NCBI RefSeq assembly: GCF_018811945.1
Contig: NZ_JACRVU010000028.1
Coordinates: 1 to 36,370 of the forward strand
Reading direction: 5' to 3'
DNA: 36,370 bases
Source of the DNA: Gluconobacter sp. P1C6_b
GTDB taxonomy: Bacteria > Pseudomonadota > Alphaproteobacteria > Acetobacterales > Acetobacteraceae
Shown here: positions 1 to 8,249 of the stretch, piece by piece
Layout: each line of letters begins with the position of its first letter
How positions within the stretch are numbered: position 1 is the first letter of the stretch
The notes under the pieces: generated by a model
Told to the model about the DNA's origin: nothing
What the model saw: the letters and a program-made list of their open reading frames with translations, nothing else
Databases searched by the model: none
Made by a program: the position numbers and the translations under genes

Positions 1-857
1 GGCATGTGGTGCGCGTTGGCAGTCGCAATCCCGAGGGGGATCAGGCGCTGGCACGCTTTCCGGGTGACGGGCGTGTGGAATTCATCAAAGCGTCCGTGAA
101 TGACGCGGACTCGCTGGAGCGTCTGTTTAGCGGGGCTGATGCGGGGATCAATCTCGTCTCGATCATGTCGCCAGTTGTGAAGGCGATGCATCGGGTCAAT
201 GTGGAAGGGGCGCGGCTTGCGGCGCTGGTGGCCCGGCGCGAGGGGGTGGAACAGTATCTGCACATGTCGGCTATCGGGGCTTCGATACGGTCGCCGGGGA
301 ATTACGGGCGGAGCAAGGGGCTGGCCGAGCATGTGGTGCGGGAGGCGTTTCCGGAAGCGGCGCTGTTGCGGCCTTCGGTGATTTTCGGGCCCGAAGACAG
401 TTTCTTCAACATGTTCGCGCTGATTGCGAAGCTCTCGCCGGTGTTGCCGGTGTTTGCGGCGGGGACGCGGTTCCAGCCGGTTTATGTGGGGGATGTGGCG
501 CGGGCGGCGCTGGCGCTGGTGACGCCGGAGCGTGCGGGTATGACGGTCGAGGCGGGTGGGCCGGATGTGCTGACCATGAAGGAACTGATGGCGTTCGTGC
601 TTGAGGCTTCCGGACGTCGTCGTTTTCTGTTGTCGGTGCCGGACTGTGTGGCGAAGCTGGAGGCTGAGATCCTGGAGCCGTTGCCGGGACATCTGCTGAC
701 GCGGGATCAGGTTGTGATGATGGGGCTGGATAATGTGGTGCAGCCGGGGGCGGATGATCTCCAGTCGCTCGGGATTACGCCGACGGCGATGCGGAGTGTG
801 GTGCCGGATTATCTGAAGGGCAGCATTTGTGAGAGCTGGCGGCGCTTTCGGAAGTGA
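1..857 (+). CDS. NDUFA9-like SDR / NAD(P)-binding protein (5' partial)
   Basis: An atypical short-chain dehydrogenase/NAD(P)H-binding protein of the kind annotated as complex I NDUFA9 subunit family. The reading frame is already open at base 1, and the visible sequence begins in the second strand of a Rossmann fold (VVRVGSRNPEG), so the N-terminal GxxGxxG loop lies outside the window. Visible features are the 'INLVS' and 'VNVEGARLAA' segments typical of extended SDRs, 'MSAIGAS' followed by 'YGRSKGLAEHVV' (YxxxK-like), and 'LRPSVIFGPEDSFFN', a hallmark of the NDUFA9 group. In bacteria these proteins are thought to assist quinone or complex I function; the role here is inferred. The gene ends at TGA 855-857 and is followed by a hairpin at 891-923. 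Confidence 0.8.
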   Translation, partial: HVVRVGSRNPEGDQALARFPGDGRVEFIKASVNDADSLERLFSGADAGINLVSIMSPVVKAMHRVNVEGARLAALVARREGVEQYLHMSAIGASIRSPGNYGRSKGLAEHVVREAFPEAALLRPSVIFGPEDSFFNMFALIAKLSPVLPVFAAGTRFQPVYVGDVARAALALVTPERAGMTVEAGGPDVLTMKELMAFVLEASGRRRFLLSVPDCVAKLEAEILEPLPGHLLTRDQVVMMGLDNVVQPGADDLQSLGITPTAMRSVVPDYLKGSICESWRRFRK

Positions 858-890
858 TGGGTCCGGTCCGGACCTAAACAACTCTGTGAA

Positions 891-923
891 AAACGACCCA
901 TGCAGCGGGAACATGGGTCATTT
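891..923 (+). terminator. Probable intrinsic terminator after the NDUFA9-like gene
   Basis: Inverted repeat GACCCATG (895-902) and CATGGGTC (912-919) with a 9-nt loop. AAA at 891-893 can pair with TTT at 921-923 across one mismatch. It lies 34 bp after the stop codon. The T-tract is short, so termination may be weak. Confidence 0.5.
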
Positions 924-933
924 CGCATGAAAG

Positions 934-948
934 GTCAGTGTCACTGAC
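934..948. promoter_or_regulatory. 15-bp perfect palindrome upstream of gltD (operator candidate)
   Basis: GTCAGTG-T-CACTGAC is a perfect 7-bp inverted repeat around one central base, about 100 bp before the gltD start. No T-run follows, so it is not a terminator. Position and symmetry suggest a binding site for a dimeric regulator. Which regulator is unknown, and I cannot place a convincing promoter around it. Confidence 0.4.
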
Positions 949-1048
949 TGTTATTGGATAAAGTGAGGGAATAGCTGCTTTCGGACAGGTCTGATGTGCG
1001 TCCGGGAGTTTGTGTTCGGGCGGACATGTTTTGCAGGAGACACGACGC

Positions 1049-2488
1049 ATGGCCGAACGCATGTTGCAGTTCGTCACCCACCCCCAGCTGCTTCCCGAGA
1101 AGCGCGATGCGGCTGAACGCCGTCAGGATTTCGGGGAGATTTACCGTGGGTTCGCGCGCAGCCGTGCGGAAGAGCAGGCGTCGCGTTGCTCGCAGTGCGG
1201 GATTCCGTTCTGCTCCGTGCATTGTCCGCTGGGGAACAACATTCCGGACTGGCTGAAGCTGACGGCTGAGGACCGGCTGGAGGAAGCGTATGAGATGTCG
1301 TCCGCGACGAATACGTTTCCGGAGATCTGCGGGCGGATCTGTCCGCAGGACCGGCTGTGCGAAGGCAACTGCGTCATCAACAAGGGTTTTGAGAGCGTCA
1401 CCATCGGCGCTGTCGAGCGGTTCATTACCGAAAATGCGTTCGAGCAGGGCTGGGTGAAGCCTGCGCTTCCGGATCAGGATCTGGGGCGAAGTGTCGGGAT
1501 CGTGGGGTCCGGGCCGGCTGGTCTGGCCTGTGCGGAGCGGCTGCGGGCTCAGGGTTATGAGGTTCATGTCTATGAGCGTCAGGACCGTGTGGGTGGGCTG
1601 CTGACTTACGGGATTCCGAGCTTCAAGCTGGAGAAGCATGTGGTGGCGCGGCGTCATGCGTTGCTGGAAGAGCAGGGGATCGTGTTCCATCTCTCCACGC
1701 CGGTTGGTTCGGGCGCGGGCGAGACCTCCCTTGAGGATCTGCGGGCGCGGCATGATGCGGTGTTTCTGGCGACGGGTGTGTATCGCTCGCGCGATGTGAA
1801 GGTGCCGGGGGCCGGGCTTGAGGGGGTTGTCGATGCGATCGACTTCCTGACGGCGTCGAACCGTCGCGGCTATGACGAAGATCCGGGCGAGGATGCGGCG
1901 CTTCATGCGAAGGGGCGTCGGGTTGTGGTGATTGGCGGTGGTGACACGGCCATGGACTGCGTGCGCACGTCGATCCGTCAGGGTGCCGAGCGTGTGACCT
2001 GTGTTTACCGTCGGGACCGGGCGAACATGCCGGGGTCGCGGCAGGAAGTTTACAATGCCGAGGAAGAAGGCGCGCATTTCGAATGGCTGGGCTCGCCGGA
2101 AGCGTTTCTGGGCGATGGCAGCGTGTCGGGTGTGCGGGTGCTGAAGATGCGGCTGGGGGCTCCGGATGCGTCGGGGCGCCGGTCCATCGAGGGCACAGGG
2201 CAGCATGACGTGATTGAAGGCGATCTGGTTATCAAGGCTCTGGGCTTCGATCCCGAAGATCTGCCGGGGCAGTTCAATGAGCCGGAGCTGGCTGTGACGC
2301 GCTGGGGCACGCTGACGGTGCCGCCGGGGGGCTTTGCGACGAGCCTGCCGGGTGTGTTTGCCGGGGGCGATATCGTGCGCGGGGCGAGCCTGGTCGTCTG
2401 GGCGATCAAGGATGGCCGGGATGCGGCCGATGCGATCCATCATCATCTGACTGAAACAATGACCGGTGCTCTGGAGGCCGCGGAATGA
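1049..2488 (+). CDS. gltD: Glutamate synthase, small subunit
   Basis: The NADPH-oxidising flavoprotein subunit of GOGAT. It passes electrons from NADPH through FAD and Fe-S clusters to GltB. From the chosen ATG (MAERMLQF) it is 479 aa. That start has CAGGAGA eight bases upstream; a longer frame from 1010 has no support. Two cysteine groups bind [4Fe-4S] clusters: C47/C50/C55/C59 (CSQCGIPFCSVHC) and C94/C98/C104/C108 (CGRICPQDRLCEGNC). An FAD dinucleotide fold follows (VGIVGSGPAGLACAE), then an NADPH fold (VVVIGGGDTAMDC), with a C-terminal 'GVFAGGDIVRGASLVVWAI' FAD motif. The stop overlaps the gltB start (ATGA, 2485-2488), so the two are translationally coupled, with the small subunit first. 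The 190-bp leader carries the palindrome at 934-948. Confidence 0.96.
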   Translation: MAERMLQFVTHPQLLPEKRDAAERRQDFGEIYRGFARSRAEEQASRCSQCGIPFCSVHCPLGNNIPDWLKLTAEDRLEEAYEMSSATNTFPEICGRICPQDRLCEGNCVINKGFESVTIGAVERFITENAFEQGWVKPALPDQDLGRSVGIVGSGPAGLACAERLRAQGYEVHVYERQDRVGGLLTYGIPSFKLEKHVVARRHALLEEQGIVFHLSTPVGSGAGETSLEDLRARHDAVFLATGVYRSRDVKVPGAGLEGVVDAIDFLTASNRRGYDEDPGEDAALHAKGRRVVVIGGGDTAMDCVRTSIRQGAERVTCVYRRDRANMPGSRQEVYNAEEEGAHFEWLGSPEAFLGDGSVSGVRVLKMRLGAPDASGRRSIEGTGQHDVIEGDLVIKALGFDPEDLPGQFNEPELAVTRWGTLTVPPGGFATSLPGVFAGGDIVRGASLVVWAIKDGRDAADAIHHHLTETMTGALEAAE

Positions 2489-5400
2489 CACAGAATAACG
2501 ATTTCATCCGCGAGTATGCCGAGAACGTCGAGCGTCTGAAGGGGCTGTATGACCCGTCGCAGGAGCGCGATTCCTGTGGTGTGGGTCTGGTCGCGGCGCT
2601 GGATGGCAAGCCGTCGCGCAGTGTGGTTCAGGCGGGCATCGAGGCGCTGGGCAATATCTGGCATCGCGGTGCGGTCGATGCCGATGGCAAGACCGGCGAT
2701 GGCGCGGGCATTCATGTGGAAATCCCGCAGGATTTCTTTGCCGAGGCGATCCATAACGGCTCCAGCGACGATACGATCGACGGGCGCATTGCTGTCGGCA
2801 TGGTGTTCCTGCCCAAGACCGATCTGGGATCGCAGGAGCGGGGCCGTCAGATCATCGAGACGGAGATCCTGAACTTCGGTTACGGGATCTATGGCTGGCG
2901 TCAGGTGCCGATCGATACGGCGTGCATTGGCGAGAAGGCCAACCAGACGCGGCCGGAGATCGAGCAGATTATGATCCGCAACCGGCTTGGCCGGTCCGAG
3001 GACGAGTTCGAGCGCGACCTGTATGTGCTCCGTCGGCGGATCGAGAAGCAGGCGACGGCGCAGCAGGTTGATCTGTATGTGTGTTCGATGTCCTGCCGCT
3101 CGGTGATCTACAAGGGCATGTTCCTTGCCGAGAACCTGACGGATTTCTATCCGGATCTGCTGGATGAGCGGTTTGTGTCGCGGTTTGCGATCTACCATCA
3201 GCGGTATTCGACCAACACGTTCCCGACCTGGAAGCTGGCCCAGCCGTTCCGCAAGGTGGCGCATAACGGCGAGATCAACACGATTTCGGGCAATACGAAC
3301 TGGATGCGCTCGCATGAGACGCGGCTCGCGCATCCGGAGCTGGATCCGTATATGGAGGATCTGAAACCTGTGGTGCAGGCTGCGGGGTCGGATACGGCGG
3401 TTCTGGACAATGTGTTCGAACTGCTGACGTTTGCCGGGCGTGATGCGCCGATGGCGAAGACGATGCTGGTGCCGGCTTCTGGTGGTGCGAACTCCGCGAT
3501 GTCCGATGCGGCGCGGGCGCTGTTTCGGTACTGCAATGCGGTGATCGAGCCCTGGGATGGTCCGGCGGCTTTGTGTGCGACGGATGGGCGCTGGGTTGTG
3601 GCGGGGCTGGACCGTGCGGGTCTGCGGCCGCTGCGGTACAGCATCACGCAGGATGGGCTGCTCATCGTGGGGTCCGAGACCGGGATGGTCCGGGTGCCCG
3701 ATGCGCGGGTGAAGAGCCGTGGACGGCTTGGTCCGGGGCAGACGCTGGCGCTGGATCTGAAGGAAGGGCGGCTTTATCAGTCCGAAGAGCTTCTGGAGAT
3801 GCTGGCGTCGCGTCAGGATTTCCAGGGCTGGGTAAAGCGCATCCGCGATATCGAGCCGATCGTGCGCGATGTGGTCGAGCCCGAGGCGCTGGACCCGGAT
3901 GTGCTGCGGCGGCATCAGGTGGCGGTCAGTCTGACGCATGAGGAACTGGAGACCATTCTGCACCCGATGGTGGAGAATGCTGCCGAGGCTCTGGGGTCGA
4001 TGGGCGATGATACGCCGCTTCAGGTTCTGTCCACGATCTATCGCGGGCTGGCGCATTATTTCCGTCAGGGGTTCAGTCAGGTCACGAACCCGCCGATCGA
4101 TTCCCTGCGTGAGACGCGGGTGATGAGTCTGGTCACGCGGCTGGGCAATCTTGGGAATATTCTCGATCAGGCGCCGGAGCAGTGTGACCTGTTGCAGTTG
4201 CCGAGCCCGGTTCTCACGATCGGTGAGTTCGACGAGCTGCTGAAGGTGTGTGGTGAGAATGCGGGTGTGATCGACTGCACCTTCTCGGCTGAAGAGGGCG
4301 AGGAAGGTCTGCGGGCGGCGATTGCGTCTATTCGGGCGCAGGCTGAGGATCATGTTCGCGGCGGGTGCACGCATCTGTTCCTGACGGATGACAATACGGA
4401 TGCGACGCGGGTTGCGATCCCGATGATCCTCGCGACGGCGGCCGTGCATATCCATCTGGTGCGCAATTCGCTGCGGACGTTCACGTCGCTGAATGTGCGG
4501 ACGTCGGGCGCGATCGATGTGCATGCGATCGCGGTGACGATCGGTGTTGGTGCGACGACTGTGAATCCGGCGCTGGCGCAGTATTGCGTGGCGGACCGGC
4601 TGCGGCGCGGGCTGTTCGGCAAGATGTCGCTGCGTGAGGCGATGGAGCGGTATCGCAAGGCCGTGGACAAGGGTCTGCTCAAGATCATGTCCAAGTCGGG
4701 CATTTCGATCATCTCGGCCTATCGTGGCGGGTATAATTTCGAGGCGATCGGGCTGTCCCGCGCGCTGGTGGCGGAGTTCTTCCCGGGCATGCCGTCGCGG
4801 ATTTCGGGGATTGGTCTGCCGGGGATTGCGCGCAACATTCTTGGCGCGCATGCGGCAGCGTGGAACCGGAAGGTCGAGGCGCTCCCCGTGGGCGGGCGTT
4901 ACAAGCTGCGCCGTCAGGGTGAGACGCATGCGTTCTCCGGGCAGCTTGTGCACATGCTCCAGAGTGCGGTGACGGCGAACAGCTTTACGCTGTACCGGCG
5001 TTACGCGGATGCGGTGCGTCAGATGCCGCCGGTGGCGCTGCGTGATCTGCTGGATTTCAAGCCGCTTCACGCGCCGGTTCCGGTGGACGAAGTGGAGAGC
5101 ATCACGCAGATCCGCCGTCGTCTGGTGGCGCCGGGGATTTCGCTGGGGGCCCTGAGCCCTGAGGCGCATGAGACGCTGGCGATTGCCATGAACCGGATCG
5201 GTGCGAAGTCCGATTCCGGCGAGGGTGGCGAGGATGCCGAGCGCTCCAAGCCGCGTCCGAACGGGGACAATGCGTCTTCGGCGATCAAGCAGGTGGCGTC
5301 GGGGCGTTTTGGTGTGACGGCGCAGTATCTGAACGACTGCCGCGAGATCGAGATCAAGATGGCGCAGGGTGCGAAGCCCGGCGAGGGCGGGCAGCTTCCG

Positions 5401-7005
5401 GGCTTCAAGGTCACGGAACTGATCGGGCGTCTGCGTCATGCGACGCCGGGGGTCACGCTGATTTCGCCGCCGCCGCATCATGACATCTATTCGATCGAGG
5501 ATCTGGCGCAGCTCATTTATGATCTCAAGCAGATCAATCCGACGGCGACCGTCACGGTCAAGCTGGTGGCGCGGACCGGCATTGGCACGATTGCGGCCGG
5601 TGTGGCGAAGGCCAAGGCGGATGCGATCCTGATTTCCGGCCATTCGGGCGGGACGGGGGCGAGCCCGCAGTCTTCGATCCATTATGCAGGCCACCCCTGG
5701 GAAATGGGGCTGTCGGAGGCGCATCAGGTGCTGATGTTGAACCGGCTGCGTCATCGTCTGGTGCTGCGGACGGATGGTGGCATCAAGACGGGGCGTGACG
5801 TTGTCATGGCGGCGATGCTGGGTGCGGAAGAGTTCGGTATTGGCACGGCCGCGCTTGTGGCGATGGGCTGCATCATGGTGCGTCAGTGCCACTCCAACAC
5901 CTGTCCGGTGGGCGTGTGTGTGCAGGACGAGAAGTTGCGGGAGAAGTTCGGGGGATCGCCTGAGAAGGTCATCAATCTGTTCACGCTGATTGCGGAAGAC
6001 ATCCGGCATATTCTGGCGGATCTGGGTGTGCGGTCGCTTGAAGAGGTGATCGGGCGGACGGACATGCTGCGCCAGGTATCGCGTGGTGCGGATTATCTGG
6101 ATGATCTGGATCTCAACTCGCTGCTGGTTCAGGCCGACCCGGGCGGTCATGCGCGGTTCTGCACCCGTGAGGGGCGTAACGAGGTTCCCGAGACGCTGGA
6201 CGGGCAGATCATCCCGGATGCTACGGCGCTGTTTGAGCGTCGGGAGAAGCTGCATCTGCATTACACGGTGCAGAACACGCATCGTGCGATCGGTACGCGG
6301 GTCTCGGGGCTGATTACGCGCAAATTCGGCATGAAGGAGCTTCCGGAAGGGCAGCTCACGCTGTCGCTGCGCGGTTCGGCCGGGCAGTCTCTGGGTGCAT
6401 TCGGTGTGCAGGGGCTCAAGATCGAGGTTGAGGGCGATGCCAACGACTACGTCGGCAAGGGGCTTTCGGGGGCGACGATCGTTGTCCGCAAGTCACCGGC
6501 GGCGCAGTGGGCGTCCGAGCAGAGCGCGATCATCGGCAATACGGTTCTGTACGGGGCGACGGCGGGTGCGCTGTTTGCGGCCGGGCAGGCGGGTGAGCGC
6601 TTTGCGGTCCGGAACTCCGGTGCGACGGCCGTGGTCGAGGGCTGTGGCTCGAATGGCTGCGAATACATGACCGGCGGGACGGTCGTGATCCTTGGGGAGA
6701 CGGGCGACAATTTCGGCGCCGGTTTCACGGGGGGCATGGCGTATGTGCTGGATGTGAAGGGGCGCTTTGAGGCGCAGATCAACCCCGATACGGTGATCTG
6801 GAGCCGTGTGCAGGCCGGCAGCCGCTGGGATCAGGAGCTTCGGGCGCTGGTGGAGCGGCATGTGGCGGAGACGGGCAGCACCTATGCCGCGGATCTGCTG
6901 CATTGCTGGGAGCGGACGCTGGAGCGGTTCTGGCACGTTGTGCCGCGCGATTATGCGCGGATCATCGGCTACGTGCAGGAAGACCTGTCGCAGCTTTCGG
7001 CCTGA
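2485..7005 (+). CDS. gltB: Glutamate synthase, large subunit
   Basis: The large subunit makes glutamate from glutamine and 2-oxoglutarate. It is 1506 aa, normal for bacterial NADPH-GOGAT. Domain order: class II glutamine amidotransferase whose catalytic Cys is C31 (RDSCGVGLVAAL), implying removal of a 30-residue propeptide; a central domain; the FMN-binding synthase domain, including 'LISGHSGGTGASP'; the 3Fe-4S cysteines C1129, C1135 and C1140 (CIMVRQCHSNTCPVGVC); and the Gly-rich GXGXG beta-helix domain at the C-terminus (GLKIEVEGDANDYVGKGLSG, GATAGALFAAG). It starts inside the gltD stop codon. The stop lies 5 bp from the stop of the convergent acyltransferase gene, with no obvious terminator between them. 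Confidence 0.97.
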   Translation: MTQNNDFIREYAENVERLKGLYDPSQERDSCGVGLVAALDGKPSRSVVQAGIEALGNIWHRGAVDADGKTGDGAGIHVEIPQDFFAEAIHNGSSDDTIDGRIAVGMVFLPKTDLGSQERGRQIIETEILNFGYGIYGWRQVPIDTACIGEKANQTRPEIEQIMIRNRLGRSEDEFERDLYVLRRRIEKQATAQQVDLYVCSMSCRSVIYKGMFLAENLTDFYPDLLDERFVSRFAIYHQRYSTNTFPTWKLAQPFRKVAHNGEINTISGNTNWMRSHETRLAHPELDPYMEDLKPVVQAAGSDTAVLDNVFELLTFAGRDAPMAKTMLVPASGGANSAMSDAARALFRYCNAVIEPWDGPAALCATDGRWVVAGLDRAGLRPLRYSITQDGLLIVGSETGMVRVPDARVKSRGRLGPGQTLALDLKEGRLYQSEELLEMLASRQDFQGWVKRIRDIEPIVRDVVEPEALDPDVLRRHQVAVSLTHEELETILHPMVENAAEALGSMGDDTPLQVLSTIYRGLAHYFRQGFSQVTNPPIDSLRETRVMSLVTRLGNLGNILDQAPEQCDLLQLPSPVLTIGEFDELLKVCGENAGVIDCTFSAEEGEEGLRAAIASIRAQAEDHVRGGCTHLFLTDDNTDATRVAIPMILATAAVHIHLVRNSLRTFTSLNVRTSGAIDVHAIAVTIGVGATTVNPALAQYCVADRLRRGLFGKMSLREAMERYRKAVDKGLLKIMSKSGISIISAYRGGYNFEAIGLSRALVAEFFPGMPSRISGIGLPGIARNILGAHAAAWNRKVEALPVGGRYKLRRQGETHAFSGQLVHMLQSAVTANSFTLYRRYADAVRQMPPVALRDLLDFKPLHAPVPVDEVESITQIRRRLVAPGISLGALSPEAHETLAIAMNRIGAKSDSGEGGEDAERSKPRPNGDNASSAIKQVASGRFGVTAQYLNDCREIEIKMAQGAKPGEGGQLPGFKVTELIGRLRHATPGVTLISPPPHHDIYSIEDLAQLIYDLKQINPTATVTVKLVARTGIGTIAAGVAKAKADAILISGHSGGTGASPQSSIHYAGHPWEMGLSEAHQVLMLNRLRHRLVLRTDGGIKTGRDVVMAAMLGAEEFGIGTAALVAMGCIMVRQCHSNTCPVGVCVQDEKLREKFGGSPEKVINLFTLIAEDIRHILADLGVRSLEEVIGRTDMLRQVSRGADYLDDLDLNSLLVQADPGGHARFCTREGRNEVPETLDGQIIPDATALFERREKLHLHYTVQNTHRAIGTRVSGLITRKFGMKELPEGQLTLSLRGSAGQSLGAFGVQGLKIEVEGDANDYVGKGLSGATIVVRKSPAAQWASEQSAIIGNTVLYGATAGALFAAGQAGERFAVRNSGATAVVEGCGSNGCEYMTGGTVVILGETGDNFGAGFTGGMAYVLDVKGRFEAQINPDTVIWSRVQAGSRWDQELRALVERHVAETGSTYAADLLHCWERTLERFWHVVPRDYARIIGYVQEDLSQLSA

Positions 7006-7010
7006 CGGGG

Positions 7011-8063
7011 TTATCCCTGCCTGGGGCGGAGTTTCAGGCAGGGGCGTTCCACGACGCGCCATGAGTGGATGGCGCCGCCGATCGTGGTGAGGATCGTGAA
7101 GATGACGGCATGTCTGCGGCCGAGGCCGTAGCGGGCCTGAAGGTCTCCTGCGGCCAGGGCCAGCGGGAGATGGCACAGATAGAGCGCGTAGCTGTGGGTG
7201 CTGATGCTGCGGACTGCCGGGCCTATCAGGGGCGGCAGGGTGCGCAGCCGCATCATGGCGGGCATGCACAGGGCATAGCCTAGTCCCGTAACATCAAATG
7301 AGGCCATGGCGCCGAAGCGCGGGGGCCAGAGGGCATTGTCTCCGGTGTTGCGCCACCAGACCGTGAGCACGATCGCGGTGCCCAGGGCCGCGAGTATTGT
7401 GCTGTAGCGGGTGATGGCGGGTCTGCACCGGTAGAGCCAGGCGGCGGCGATGCCCCACGCGATGGAGTCGAAGCGACAGGGGACGATCTTGCTGGTGACT
7501 TCGTCCCAGTTGACGTCCGTGGATAGCGACAGGCGCCAGCAGAGCGGGACGATGAAGAAGGCTGCGAGTGTGGTTCCGAACGCCAGCGCCGGTTTGATGC
7601 GGCAGGCGAGGAGCGTGAGCAGCAGGGCCGGGAAGGCGATGTAGAACCATTCTTCCACGCAGAGCGACCATGTGACGCCGTACCAATTCGAGACCATGGG
7701 CCAGCCGAGATTCTGTGTCAGGGTCAGGAACCAGGGCAGGGCGTGGCGGGCTTCGTCCCACGGCACGCCGTAGGGGCCGAAATAAGCGAGCGGGATGAGC
7801 AGCGCGAACAGCCAGAAATAATAGGCCGGAAGCGTACGCAGCCAGCGGCGGACCAGAAAGATTCCCCAGCCTTTCAGGGAGGTTCCGCGTTCCAGCAGGT
7901 CCAGCATGATCGTGCCGATCAGGAAGCCGCTGAGGACGAAGAACAGCATCACACCGTAGAAGCCAAGTACCGCCAGATGGAATGGGAGGCTGTGGTGCCA
8001 CCATGCACAGAACAGGCTTCCGTCATGGCAGATCAGGACATCGAGGATGGCGACCGTCCGCAC
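7011..8063 (-). CDS. Acyltransferase 3 family membrane protein; 5' end uncertain or frameshifted
   Basis: An integral-membrane acyltransferase (Acyl_transf_3/OafA-like). The family transfers acyl groups, often acetyl, to sugars of surface polysaccharides or lipids. Family features are the His in 'LDVLICHDG', the segment 'FYGVMLFFVLSGFLIG', 'FLVRRWLRTLPAYYFWL', 'NWYGVTWSLCVEEWFYIAFP' and about ten hydrophobic helices. The first usable start in frame is GTG 8063, but it cuts the family's N-terminal motif (here PDLVRTVAI) and has no ribosome-binding site. The frame stays open upstream to 8189, encoding plausible family sequence (AFETLTSFENLKARIAGPDL) with no ATG, GTG or TTG. An ATG at 8143 in another frame would join this frame if the C7 tract (G7 at 8126-8132 on the plus strand) had one extra C. 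This could be a sequencing slip, a mutation, or a phase-variable tract. The acyl acceptor is unknown. Confidence 0.8.
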   Translation of the reverse strand: MRTVAILDVLICHDGSLFCAWWHHSLPFHLAVLGFYGVMLFFVLSGFLIGTIMLDLLERGTSLKGWGIFLVRRWLRTLPAYYFWLFALLIPLAYFGPYGVPWDEARHALPWFLTLTQNLGWPMVSNWYGVTWSLCVEEWFYIAFPALLLTLLACRIKPALAFGTTLAAFFIVPLCWRLSLSTDVNWDEVTSKIVPCRFDSIAWGIAAAWLYRCRPAITRYSTILAALGTAIVLTVWWRNTGDNALWPPRFGAMASFDVTGLGYALCMPAMMRLRTLPPLIGPAVRSISTHSYALYLCHLPLALAAGDLQARYGLGRRHAVIFTILTTIGGAIHSWRVVERPCLKLRPRQG

Positions 8064-8125
8064 CAGATCGGGGCCTGCGATTCGCGCCTTCAGGTTTTCA
8101 AACGATGTCAGCGTCTCAAATGCCT

Positions 8126-8132
8126 GGGGGGG
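8126..8132. repeat. Homopolymer G7/C7 tract at the acyltransferase 5' end
   Basis: Seven G on the plus strand, read as C7 by the acyltransferase gene. It lies 9 codons' length inside a short reading frame starting at ATG 8143-8141 that stops after 11 codons (TGA). One added C would fuse that ATG to the long acyltransferase frame. See the finding on possible frame switching. Confidence 0.7.
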
Positions 8133-8249
8133 TATTTTTGCATGAAGTGGCGGAAGATCCGGGGTTGCGGGCTTTGCGGCGGTTTTACACTACGGTCCTG
8201 TTATCAACATCCCGTTTGACGGGGGGGATTGTGGCTTTAAGGTCAGGAT

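Noticed and set aside
2443-6282. 1279-codon open frame on the minus strand inside gltB
   Set aside because: It is exactly antisense to a well-identified glutamate synthase, with Arg/His/Pro-rich translation and no domain. GC3-rich codons on the real strand suppress stops on the other.
8221-8227. Second G7 tract, in the leader of the M3 peptidase gene
   Set aside because: It is non-coding and about 22 bp before the start. It could alter leader spacing but joins no frames, so there is no clear switching argument.
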